Source of the DNA: Takakia lepidozioides
Lineage: Eukaryota; Streptophyta; Takakiopsida; Takakiales; Takakiaceae
DNA length: 64,000 nt
Direction of reading: 5' to 3'
NCBI GenBank assembly: GCA_030704615.1
Contig: CM060733.1
Coordinates: 19,218,001 to 19,282,000, forward strand
The translations under genes and the position numbers were made by a program. The notes beneath the pieces are model-generated. The model saw only the letters and a program-made list of their open reading frames with translations. It ran no database searches and was not told the DNA's origin. This document shows, piece after piece, positions 21,514 through 32,286 of the stretch. Within the stretch, counting starts at the first letter, position 1, and every line of letters begins with the position of its first letter.

Positions 21514-22230
21514 CTAAGGTGGTCCTGGTGCAATCACCGCACTCTCCTCCTCTCCTGACGGTACGAAGGCCTCTATCCAGGCTTGTTGCACATGTCTATC
21601 AACAGCCTGATGCAAATCCTTGCTCGTACCCCACAATGGAGTGTGAGCAACCATGGCAGACAACTCCACCGTACCATGCATGTCATCCTGCTCTGCTAGA
21701 GGCGGCACATCCTCTGCATGGGCATTGCCCTCCAGCAACTCTCCAGGCCAACTAACTTCAGCTGTGAAGGCTGCTAGTGTTGGAATCTTGCCCCGCTGGG
21801 CAGCAGCAACACCCCCAATGAATGTCACAGGGAGTTGTACACGACGACCATCCTCTGACTGCCATCCAGGCCTGTAGGATGCTGACTCCTCCCAAAAATC
21901 CAGGGTGAAGCCCATGGGATATAACACTGCCCCACCAACGAGGACATCATAAGAGACCGCATCTGTCACAATGGCCTTGGCTCGCATCACTGAGCCATCT
22001 ATAGGATGATCCGGCTGTAGTCAAATGACCAACTCACGCCGTGTCATGCCCCAAGCCCGCTCTGATCCTCCCAGAGATGTCTATCTCGAAAGGACAAAGC
22101 TCCATATCTGCCTCCATGAGGCCCAAACTTGCAATAGCAGCTCTGCCCAACATCAATGGCTGAGCTCCGAAGTCCAACAAGACCCGTAGTGGCCAGTACC
22201 TCTTGCCTGCCGGTCCACTCAAAGAGAAAA
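21514..22230 (-). pseudogene. Ty3 aspartic protease and linker (minus element)
   Basis: Retropepsin-like core: RVLLDFGAQPLMLG, where DFG stands for the usual D-S/T-G, then SYDVLVGGAVLYPMGFTLDFW. The change of the second position of the catalytic triad to Phe may have disabled it. A linker (WPGELLEGNAHAEDVPP) shared with copy A at 31,210-31,260 leads into the methyltransferase. A stop falls near 22,034 within the protease. Confidence 0.7.
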
Positions 22231-22416
22231 TGCATCAACACCCCCACACCAAAATCCATCTGCAGTGCTGATCCTGCAGAACATCCCAGCCCAAAACCCC
22301 GGACTGACTGGCCTCCACCAAGAGAGGCTTTGGCAACTACAAGTACAAAGTAATGAAAATAGTAAAAAGAGGGAGGGGGAGAATAGAAGCCCGACCAAGC
22401 AAGATCTAATCCTGAT

Positions 22417-23161
22417 CTATGCTATCAACTGCCAGACTTCTCTCAAAGTGCCTCGCTCTGCATGATGGTAAGGTGTAGGAGGTATATCTATGTCTAGAAA
22501 CCTGTTACTAACCTTATCCCAAGCTATAGTAGCTCGCTCTAACCAACCCTCCTCCTCTCTCTGCCAGGTAGAGACAAAACAATATTCCCTTATCTCCCGC
22601 TCACTGAACACTAAAGAAAATAAAGGTAGGGTCTGACAGTCTCTCAACTCGAAAGCTTTGAGACGGTTGCGGGTGTCTGCGAATGATTGCATCTCCTTCA
22701 AGCAAAACAAACTTTTCATTGCTAATGAACCTCCGCTCGTGGTTGCCTCGTGTAGAGCGTGTCCGGTTGCAACCATGTCTGATTGCAAAAACTTGTGTAG
22801 CTCCTGCTCCTCTGCTCTAGTACACCACGGCCTTGTGGTTGAACACCTTGGTCCCCGGGGCTGTCTTTGGCTGTGTTCCAAGCCTAGCTTCCACCCACTT
22901 TGGTATTTCACCTACAGGTGCAGAACTGCTTGCTCCAATAGAGTTCTGACTGTCCAAAGCAATATTGAGGCCCTCAACGCCAACTACTGCAGTTTGTTGT
23001 CTATTGCTAATGTCTGACTCCCAGTATGCAATCAACTCGTCCAACTGCTCTCCACTCAAATCAGTCTGAGTTCCTTGAGAAACATAAATCTTGTCCCCTT
23101 GTGTGCACAGGCTAAGAGAAGAGACTTGCCCTTCAATTACGTCCTCATTTCCCCCAACCAT
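22417..23161 (-). pseudogene. Unidentified ORF in the 5' region of the minus Ty3 element
   Basis: Two overlapping minus-strand frames, 23,161-22,817 and 22,911-22,417, read as one protein broken by a frameshift near 22,820 (GTKVFNHKAVVY then RAEEQELHKFL). No known domain recognised. Copy A has no counterpart: its leader continues directly between the two flanking homologous stretches. It may be an extra gene or captured host sequence. Confidence 0.4.
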
Positions 23162-24290
23162 ACAAGGGGGACATCCCCAAATTTGTCTCTCATGTAGACC
23201 ACAACAGGTTCTAGAAACATAATTGTGGATCTTTCATAGCACACTCACACTCCATAGATTTTTAGCAGAGTCCAAAAAACTAAAACCAGGTCTAGATAAG
23301 TAGATTTCCCCTTTCTGCAGCTATCCCCCCAAAAACTGAGTCAAATGGAGTTCATTTGACAAAGATATGACCAATTAGGCTCCAAATCATTTAAATTAGA
23401 TCAAAAGGGGTTTTTTTTTTTTTTTAAACACCAAAACGTTCTCGCCATTAAAAACTGCTCCCAAGTCATCTACGAGTTCCCAACACGTCCATGTAGTTCT
23501 CACAGATTCCCTGGATTTCACCTACAGGTGTTTCAAACATACACCGGTGAACTGCTATGCTCCAGCCAAGATCTGTAGCTATGCCGACTCTGGGGCTTTG
23601 ATCCTTCGCATCCACTCCATCTAGCACACCCTTCCATGCCACACTTGACGTGCACATGCCTCAGGGAAGCAATCTGAACAACTCCAACTTTGACCACCCA
23701 CAATGAAATCCTTCGCTCTTCATCAGGGCTGCCAAGCTTCTATTGCAAGCACATGTAAATGAATTATGTGGAGCCTAAGTCACACATCTGCCCCTTCAGT
23801 TGATCACTTGTCTATCAAGGCATTTTCCCACACCTAAGTGGGTTATACCCTGTCTTAATCACACTCCCTTAGACCAGATTTCAGCCATGTCATCAGTCGC
23901 TCCAACCTAGCAAACCATCGCAGTTCATCTCTAACAGACCTCAATTACCTCTCCTCATACAATGCAAGGAACTAATCTTCAGAGGAACAAAATCTAACTC
24001 CTACCAACTCATCTAGCTCTACCAAGTTCTGCGCTTTTGCCTCGCCCAATCTGCATCAGCCCCCAGGGTGCAAAACATAGGGCGCACGCTTCTCGCAGAC
24101 TTATTCCAAATGTTGTGCCTCGTAACAATGCACTGCAAAATACCCTCAGATCATGTCATATGACCGAAACACCTCCCAAAGATTGCTGTGTTGCATTCCC
24201 TGAAACACTAGGCACACTAGTGCCCAGCGCAGGAGAGCCTTGGGAAAGTCGGCCATTCCCTGCAACTTACTGCCCGTTCTCCAAAGAGAT

Positions 24291-24960
24291 TCATCCGGTC
24301 CCAAATTTGCTTTCTAAATGCTGGAGACCTGGAGCACCGCCCTGGCCAGTTGTTGTCCCTGGCCGAGCATGGTCTAGAGGTTGCAGAGGTCCTGGTTCTA
24401 ACTTCACGTGTGTTAGCTGCGAGGCTTGCACAGGCAAGAGCTTCTTGTCTCTTTGCTTTCGAAGCTTCTTCTGACTGGAACCTAAGAGCTGAACCTTGGT
24501 CTGCAGGTCCGAAGATTGGTCTGAAGAGAGAGCAAGTGCAGATGGCAGTTGCCCACCAGGTTCTGACAGAGTATCATCAGGGCTTGTCCCTGCATTAGGG
24601 ATGGCTCGAGTGCTTGCATCACGGAAAAGAGAGCCTAAAACTGCACGCATACGTTGATGGTGTCTCAAACAGTACACCTTGGTGGCCATTGGTAAGAGAT
24701 TAACCTCAGTTGTATCATGCAGCTTCCCGCCATACTAAGGGTGATTATTGTTGGCTTTGAACTGCTGCAGCAACACTTCGAATGGTTTCCGCCTTCCTGT
24801 TACTGCCCGTTTGTTTGCTTCAGTGTGCAATTTACAGGTCAAGGATTGGCGACAATAGGCACCAGATTGCCCCGTCACCACCCCACAAAGCACATCTAGC
24901 TCCTCTGTTGTCAACAACTTTGGTTTTTTCCAAGGTGGTGATTTGGTGTCCGCCAGACTT
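24291..24960 (-). pseudogene. SCA7 (ataxin-7 type) zinc-binding domain inside the Ty3 element
   Basis: Minus-strand frame ending at 24,291. At 24,917-24,735 it reads LCGVVTGQSGAYC followed by RQSLTCKLHTEANKRAVTGR, matching the SCA7 pattern (CGV...C.RSLTCK.H...KRAV.GR...F..LL) of ataxin-7 and yeast Sgf73, which anchor the deubiquitinase module of SAGA. A TAG near 24,735 and then an in-frame continuation (MATKVYCLRHHQRM, KLRKQRDKK) follow. It lies between the 5' repeat and the unidentified ORF, with no other retrotransposon domain. Probably a captured host gene fragment; a nested insertion is the alternative. Confidence 0.65.
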
Positions 24961-25326
24961 GTGCTTCCTGGCCCCAGCCCTGCTCCATCCTCTCCTGGTC
25001 ATCCTCTCGGCATCCTTGCCAAGCTGACCCATAAGCACGACAACCGCTTCTCATTCGGCCTTCACTACTCGCACACCATACATATGGTCAGAATGAGTCT
25101 GAGTTCCTACTGTCACCACCAACCAAAACCAAGAGGCAGGAGCCCTCCTCTGATTGCTATGCTTCCCATGACCATTTATATACCCAGAAACCAGAGATGA
25201 TCGAAACCTGCATGTTTTTTTTTTTTGTTTTTTTTTTAAGCCTCTCAAACTAAGCACTACTTACACACAGATAATCATACAAGTGCTAACCCTCAACTCC
25301 TACCTTGCACTCACAGGTAAGAGATG

Positions 25327-25338
25327 ATCTCTCTCGAG
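25327..25338 (-). promoter_or_regulatory. Candidate self-priming primer binding site
   Basis: The 12 nt directly inside the 5' B repeat read CTCGAGAGAGAT on the element strand. They do not start with TGG, as tRNA-primed sites do. They are an exact reverse complement of ATCTCTCTCGAG inside B (complement of 25,522-25,533 and 16,567-16,578). Tf1-type elements prime with the 5' end of their own RNA through such a match. Confidence 0.6.
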
Positions 25339-25687
25339 TGATAGAAGCTTAGACTCACGCTGTTGACACAAGAACATGAAATACAACACCATTACTCGTT
25401 AAAGTAAGAGTCAAGCCAGGGGCACCCCAAGCTATGGGGACTTCACCCCACAACATCCTATTCTCCTTCATAAGCACACTCAGATTCTAAGCAGTGAAGG
25501 AGCTCGGTCGTGTAGGCTCAACTCGAGAGAGATGAGCCACACGACTGACGCCCTCGTGAAGATAAGATGGTTCAGGTGTCAAGCTAAACTTGACACCTGA
25601 CTTAACACTTGAACTAAATCCAAGTGTTAAATACAAATAACTAGCTTTATTCTAGTTAGTTTCACACTGTGTTTATTTAACTTGACA
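25339..25687 (-). repeat. 5' terminal repeat B of the minus Ty3 element
   Basis: 349 bp, TGTCAAG...CTTCTATCA, near-identical to 16,383-16,732. It is bounded outside by the target duplication TATT. No A repeat lies at this end. Confidence 0.88.
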
Positions 25688-26179
25688 TATTCCAAACATG
25701 TCCGAGATGTACTCCAAATCGCATAGCATCCTTTCGTTCCTCCTACTAGCAGTAGTTTGTCAATTCACTGAACGTAAGAGTATGACCTCCACGTACAACA
25801 TGGCTGCCAAGGTGTACGGGATTTGGCCCTTTAAGATAGATTGATCCCACAATGTGCAATGCACCTCATTCGCCCTATGCTGGAAATGCAAGTTCGTGCA
25901 AGATTTGGACTCTGCGTAATTGTTTCGGGTTTGCACGTCATGCCTATCTAAATGCCACAATCGATTGATGTGGTACCACTTCACGAATTTTTTGCATCTC
26001 GCCATCGGCCACCTGAACTCTTCCGGAACATCCTCCCAGCCCTCTTCTGCTATGATGCTAGGGTCACCATATACTTCCTAATTCAAGTCTTGCCTTCACC
26101 ATTTGATTTTCCTAGGGGGCGGTCCATGTTCATTGGGATCATCTCTTCCATGACGCTCATCGTCCTGGCCCTCTGCCAT
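25688..26179 (-). pseudogene. RING-finger protein pseudogene, 5' part
   Basis: Starts at an ATG at 26,179 (MAEGQDDERHG) and runs in one frame to the Ty3 insertion. It encodes EEGWEDVPEEFRWPMARCKK and KGQIPYTLAAML. In-frame stops: TGA at 26,096-26,098, TAG at 26,078-26,080, TGA at 25,760-25,762. The frame continues into the coiled coil at 16,296 once the element and one TATT are removed. Confidence 0.65.
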
Positions 26180-28499
26180 TCTACAACAATTGGAGCAACA
26201 CTAAACGAGGTTACTAATAAGATGTAACTCTAAACCCTTAGCGCACTAAGTGTGAGCAGATTCCACTAATCGTGAGCAGATTCCCTTAAGTGTGAGCAGA
26301 AGTTAAGCGTGAGCAGAAAGTGGAAGTGGAGCGTATAGTCGTGGAAGAAGCATGGCCTATTGTCGTTGACGCAAACTTATGCCTATTGGAGGTTTACATG
26401 CCATGATGGGACCAAAGGCACCGACCTCCATGCCAGAAAATGTGGGATGAATGTGTACGAAGAACTTCTCGATGAACACGGTATTGTTGGCTGAATAATA
26501 CGTCGAGCATGTCACTCAGGTGTACTGTGATAGGGCCTGTTTTTAATGGAGTCCTGAAGTTGAAACTCAAACGCTCCCGCAGTCCCTCCTTTTTAGTGCT
26601 CGGGTTGATTTTTCGTGGTTGCCAATTTTTCCTTGCATGCTTTTGGCTGTTATAACACCATCACTGGGTTCAAGTATGATAAGTTCTATAGCAGAGTTTC
26701 TTCACACTTGAGCATATGTGCGGAGCTGCTTGGATGGTTTTCTTGCAGTATACACCTAGTCCACGACATCTGCTTCGTTGCTAGTATGCCAAAGCTGCAT
26801 CGCAAGGATAATAACCAGTAACTTGTCACTAGGTTGCATGGAAAAGAAAGCTTGTAAATATGGGCTAGATTGTGACTTGGTAATATTCTCATTCTGATCT
26901 GCGGTCTCTTTCGCATCTCTATTGTATTCATGGGCTCAGATGTTGAGCGGTGTTGAATCTAGTGGTGTGAAGGTGGAGGAGTTTGATTACCTGGACGATG
27001 GGAGAGATCAAGGCAACCAGAGTGTGGCCATGGTGGTTGTGGGTCTGATGTTGGCAGCCATGTGCATGATCAGCGGCCATGAGTAGACTTTTACTATTAT
27101 TATAGTGGATGGAATCCCAATTGGACAAGTCAGCCTTAATTCCAATCGAATGGTTCCTTACCCAGCTAATAACTTGACCATCACAATTGAACACTGCTCT
27201 CCAGATCATAGCCAACGCGACGCCAATGGGCTGTGGCGGCTACTTTGTGGCAAACACTTTGTGCATAGACAACCACTTCACACTTGGTGTCTGACACCGA
27301 TACTGTTGAGTGATGAACTAACAATTTGCCGAAGGCAGAAAGATGGGGCAGGCGCTGGTATGGAGATGCCACCAAGTAATGGTGGATGGAGTCATAGCTT
27401 GCATATATGATTCGACATATTGAAACAGAAAATAGCTATCTGGCTCACTTTGAAAGAGGGACCTATACACTGTCAGAGTTCAGATTGCTGAGTGAAGGTG
27501 CTGGAAGGTATGGTGAACTTGGCTTCCTTGAGTCTCAGCCTGCTTGCATTGTGGTGACACTATTAAGTAGCCACTTAATTAATACGTGTTAAAGAATGTA
27601 TAGAGATATGTGCAATCAGCAGATTTGAGCTCTGGGGCAAATTATGAGGCAAAGCTGGTCGATCAGAAGTTGGTTAGAAGCTGATCAGAAGGAGAAGCAT
27701 GAGCTGCGGCATGTTTGACCACCGATAGAGGCATAGCAGATGTGCACAAGGAAGGACCAGCCACGTAGCAATAGCCTGCTCTGTGATCAAGTCTTGCATC
27801 AGGTCTAGGCGATCGCGTTAATGTTGTGAGACATGGTGAATCTCATATAACGTTGCGGGCCTAGTGAAGGAAGACCAGGTTGCTCTTGGGGTATAGGCCA
27901 ATGGTCGATGAAGGTACTAGCACCACCTTGGAAATCACGAATTGAACGTGGAGATGGTCTTATTGTTGTGGCTGATATCTACTGCCCAACAATACGTGAA
28001 TGGTTGCAGAAAGCCATCCTGGTTGTGGTCACTGTGTCATGCAAAAGTCATGCCACAAAGCCGAAATGAAATAGGGGATAAATTGAACCACAGGAAATAG
28101 CGTATCGGATGGAGTTTGGCAGCCCGGCAGGTCATGCAAAGGGACGTTGGTTTGCAACCTGCAGCCACTTAGGTTGTCCAGCCGTAGCTAGCTAGTGATC
28201 CGTATGTGTGCCGTCTAGCATGAGGCTGTTGGGGTACTGGCATTACAAGATGGGATGATCTGTGGCAGGGCAGGAGACGGGGTCCATCTTATACAACAAC
28301 GATAACCTTGCATTGATCGCAACAGCTTGAACAAGGTGTTATCATTCTGGAACTTGGCATACCAATGAAGAGATTACCTTTAGCATGGTAGTTCCAGTCT
28401 GGAGCGATTGAGTTGAAAAATCTAAGATCGTCATATTTCAGATATGAGCCAGGCATGAGTCCAAGGAATTCTTAGGAAACCAGGGAACAGGGAACCAAG
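26180..28499. other. No gene recognised
   Basis: Upstream flank of the RING pseudogene and unassigned sequence. At 26,250-26,320 the phrase GTGAGCAGA occurs four times. ORFs here are short and without recognisable domains. Confidence 0.35.
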
Positions 28500-31400
28500 A
28501 CAAGTTATTGAAAATAGATTTTCCCCTGTATTTGTTTATTTTTTAAAGGGTGCTATGTTTAAAGAGCCTGGTTGGTCATATCTTTGTCAAATGAGCTCCG
28601 TTTGAGGCAGTTTTTGGGGGGATAGCTGCAGAAAGGGGAAATCTACCTACTGGTTTTAGTTTTTTGGACTTGACCAAAAATCTATAGAATTTTTCTAATG
28701 TAAATTAGATCCTCCCCACATGTATTTGAGGTCTATTGAAGAAGCTGTTTCAAGTTAGGGTTGATCACTTAGCTTTCTGTTTATAACACACCTGTCACTC
28801 TTTAACATTAGTGTATGGCTAGAGAGGAAATGGAGAGTGTCGGGATGAGGGCATGCTAGGGTTAGGAATTTCTTTAGTCTCTCCTTCCCATAGCTTCCAC
28901 CCTCTCGGTAGGCCAAAACCTTTCCATAGGTGGAGACAAGAGGCAGTCCGGGTTTTTGGGCTGGGGTATTCTGTAGGAGCAACACCACGAAGGTGTGGGG
29001 GTGTTGATGTTTTGATTTCTTGTGTTTGGATCCCCCCCACACCTGCATGCTTGACTGTGCGCCATGTTGGTTTTGTGTGGGCGTTTGCTTTCATAGGGAT
29101 TAGGCCGGAATTGATCACTGGTCAATCCTAGAGTATGTTGTCGGTGATGAGGCTGGAGTGATGACCAGCAAGACCACTAGTGTTTTTTCTATGGTGAGGC
29201 TGGATTGATGACTTGCCAACCATATGAGTTTTTGCGGTGGATGCAGTTGCAAGTGCCCTTAGCCACTGGGATATGACCCTTGAGCCGCAACAGGTGCCCA
29301 CCCGTGTCATTTTTGAACTTCTTGTAGAGCCTTATAGTGACACACTGGGGGAGGTGTGGGTTGTGAGTGTCATCACGGAGTTACCCAAGGCTTATGAGAG
29401 GAGTGCAGCTACAAGCAATAGAAGTGACAGTGGGTTCACGAGGCGAGGGGTTTAGTTTAGACCACCTTCATCTCCACCCTCAACCGGTGCAGAGTCTAAC
29501 ATAGACTCGGAGGCCTCATCAACAGGTGCGCAGTTTCCTTCGCCATTGTTGTGGGACGACATGGAGGGGATGTATGGAGCTACCAAGGGGCCTTGTTGGT
29601 ACTCTGGGGCTGTGGGCACAATCGAGCTGGATGACTTTATCCAGGAGTTCGATAGCTGATGTGATTTGTAGCAGATGTACAATCCACAGCTGTTTACCCC
29701 ATTCATGGCGTGGAAGGGACTGTTCCAACATTTGGAAGGCCCGCCTATAGATTATTACCACGAGTTTAGGCAAGGACACGAAGCAGAGATTGAGGAATGG
29801 AGAATGTATTGGTCACCTGACTACGTCTCCATTACTCGAGGTACGACGCGACCAGCAGCTGCATCAACACCAACGTCTCCAATTGCAAGCACTAGTAGTA
29901 GGACAAGTGGTACATGAGCTGGGAAATCCACTCAAGCTCCGTTGTAACACCAGCACTCGTTGTTGTCTTCAACCCAGTGGTGGAGTTTTTCCAGGAGTTA
30001 AGGAGGAACTACCAAGGAGTACGGACAAAGAAGCTGCGAAGTTTGCAAGACTTTCAGCACAAATCCAGTGAGAGCTTGCGAGAGGCCTACACTCGTATGA
30101 GGCGCTTGATAAGTGTGACCCAAGGGGTTAATGAAGCTCAGGCAGTCTAGTTCTGGTATGGAATTTTGGACAAGGAGCTCAGGAGAAGGGAGCGGGATGC
30201 AACCCTGTTATAAGCAGCCCAACCCACATTAGCAGATGTATTTCTGCTGGCTGAACGGATTGAGCTCAATATGGTGGAGGAACGAGTTGTTACCATTGGA
30301 TTTGGCAAGGACATGCTTGCACGAGGCGCAGCTACTAGCCAACAGCCTTCGGGACTGCCCAACAGCGTGGTCAGGGGGGCAAGGTTGCCTAACCCAAATT
30401 CCATGGAGCTTATAGGGGACCTCAGGTGTAGAGGCCAGTAGCTTCTTTTGCAGGCAAACAGCAACCAGGGGTGGTGTATTGGACATGTGGAGGACCCCAT
30501 GTCAAGAAGGATTGCCCAGAAAGCGGCAAAGGGCCGGCACAAGCACAGCCTGCACAGTTGCAGTGTGGCCATTGTGGTAAGTATTGGCATGGAGAGACAT
30601 TGTTATGACTTGCACCCTGAGTTGCGGCGAGGCCAGTTCCAAAGGAGCAATGGTGGCCGAGGGCAAAATGGAGATGTGGAGGTTAGGGCATTCACCAAGG
30701 CATGGCCAACCGGCTTCAGTAGCTAGAGCAAAGGCTTGCTGCCATGGCCACAGCTCAGGTGGTACCGGCTCCAAAACCTGAGGGTCCACCTCTTATTCCT
30801 CCTTAGCAGCGTCATCCTGATGGAGGAGACATGGGAGGCATGGGAGGTATGGGATTTATGTGCGGGGTAGTACTCGGAGGACCACTTGTAAAGGTGGATT
30901 CTGCTACAGTTGTGACTTGAGGAGCAGTACGAGTTCATGATCCACGAAGTACAGAGGTGGAGTTAGATCCACAGCATGGGGAGGCAAGCCGTCAGGCCAG
31001 GCTGCCTCAACATTCACATTGGCGGAGACAGTGTCGACGCCATCTATGGCACCTAGTTCTCGCCCGACGGATACCGAGGCGGAGGTTATTGTGCCCTTGG
31101 AGGGAGCCACACGAGTAGCACCAATACCTGCTGCCAAGGCTAGTGCAGCCAGTGTGCTGCTGGGGGTGGCCACATCTGTATGTCAGGCCCCATTGTTCTC
31201 GGCGACCATGATTGGCCTAGAGAATTGCTAGAAGACAATGCTCATGCAGAGGATGTGCCACCTTCAGCAGAACATGATGTATGCATGGTATGGCGGAGTT
31301 GCCTGCCATGGTTGCTCACACTCCATTGTGGGGCACAAGCAAGGATTTGCAGCATGCTGCTGGTAGACTGCAACAAGCCTGTTTAGAGGCATTTCTACCG

Positions 31401-31545
31401 TCAGGAGAGGAGGAGAGTGTGGTAATTGCACCAGGACCACCTTAGTTATCACCATTGGACACCACACCTATTGTGTGGCAGTACCCGGATGAAGGCATCT
31501 GCCTTCTAGACTTGTTTGGCGGGATCAGCACTGGTTTGGCTGTTG
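28500..31545 (+). mobile_element. Copy A: 5' fragment of the methyltransferase Ty3 family
   Basis: Plus-strand fragment: leader (28,555-28,680 matches the minus element at about 23,240-23,400; 28,880-29,100 matches copy B at 39,600-39,840), gag (29,550-30,300), zinc knuckles, protease linker and the first bases of the methyltransferase (ICLLDLFGGIST at about 31,490). It stops near 31,545, just after motif I. No B repeat was found upstream, so the 5' end is also missing. Many stops and frameshifts. Confidence 0.8.
29550..30620 (+). pseudogene. gag with two zinc knuckles (copy A)
   Basis: Same protein as gag of copy B: GAVGTIELDDFIQEFDS, FMAWKGLFQHLEGPP, RMRRLISVTQGVNEAQ. Beyond the point where copy B is deleted, two knuckle-like motifs follow near 30,475 (WTCGGPHVKKDC, first Cys replaced by Tyr) and 30,560 (CGHCGKYWH). 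These bind the RNA genome in working gag. Stop codons at several positions. Confidence 0.75.
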
Positions 31546-31811
31546 TTACCAGCACGGTTTTTCGGTTAGACCTCAAGACATGGCTACCGTTGCTGATCTT
31601 TACTTCTCTGGATTTGTTTGCTTGCAACTAGACGACCCTTCGAAAATATTTTTATAAAAAGAGGCTTGTTTCGCCAATCAATACATCATCCGGCAGGAAA
31701 AACGTAAAATCCTACAAGGAATATCAAGAATCATCATCGCTATCCTATTTCGTAGCCTACTCTTCCTTCCACATAAATTCGGTAACCTATTTCGCAATCC
31801 GGTTTCGCAGC

Positions 31812-32286
31812 CTACTCTACCTTCTGTACAAATTCAATATTGGTCATTGTTTCATGCTTGTAACGAAGGAGGGTCTCAGTAATAGTCCTATGAGTCTCAG
31901 GGGAGTAATCTGGAGGGGTATAGCTCAGAGACCCTGGAACGTATTCTACTGAACCGGTGGAGTAGGCAAGAGAGCCAATCATAGTTATATTCAGGGTAGG
32001 GTTCACGAAGAGTCTCTCGAATTGTCCTACCCGTCTCAGGGGGAGAGTCTGCAGGGGTGTATTCTACAGGGCAAGAGGTCAGAGATCTAGGGTAGTATTC
32101 TGGCGACGCAGCCGAATAGCCAGGAGAGCATGAGGTGTGCACAGGGGAGTCTGGAGATGATGCCACATATCTTGATGACCCAGAAGATGTCACTCTGGCA
32201 ATCTGCGTAGACTCGCAACCGCTGATATCCAGATTTTCATGTACAGCTGTCTTGTTTGGGCCCTGCGGATTGTACAGATTTTTCAC
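31812..32286 (-). pseudogene. Ser/Pro/Tyr-rich repeat ORF, unidentified
   Basis: Two overlapping minus frames (32,286-31,897 and 32,006-31,812) share repeats of about 33 residues of the kind VEYTPADSPPETGRTIRETL and SYTPPDYSPETHRTITETL, so a frameshift within one repetitive protein is likely. Function unknown. Confidence 0.35.

Larger units (their letters stand above)
16297..25687 (-). mobile_element. 9.4 kb Ty3-type retrotransposon with DNA methyltransferase and PHD finger
   Basis: Inserted in the RING pseudogene, with the 4 bp target duplication TATT at 16,293-16,296 and 25,688-25,691. Order on the minus strand: repeat B (25,687-25,339), self-complementary primer site, SCA7-domain region, an ORF of unknown function, aspartic protease, cytosine-5 methyltransferase, UAG, RT, RNase H, integrase, PHD finger, polypurine tract, repeat A, GC, repeat B, T, repeat A. 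Compared with copy A, gag is deleted: leader sequence at about 22,270 is joined directly to the protease. The coding part has many stops and frameshifts, so this copy is not autonomous. The two B repeats (350 and 349 bp) are nearly identical, so insertion is fairly recent despite the stops. Confidence 0.9.

Noticed and set aside
24037-24474. Plus-strand ORF of 145 residues
   Set aside because: It lies opposite the SCA7-containing frame and has no recognisable content.
16297-25687. Classification as a DIRS/PAT element because of split repeats
   Set aside because: Pol has an HHCC/DDE integrase and no tyrosine recombinase was seen; the insertion has a 4 bp target duplication.
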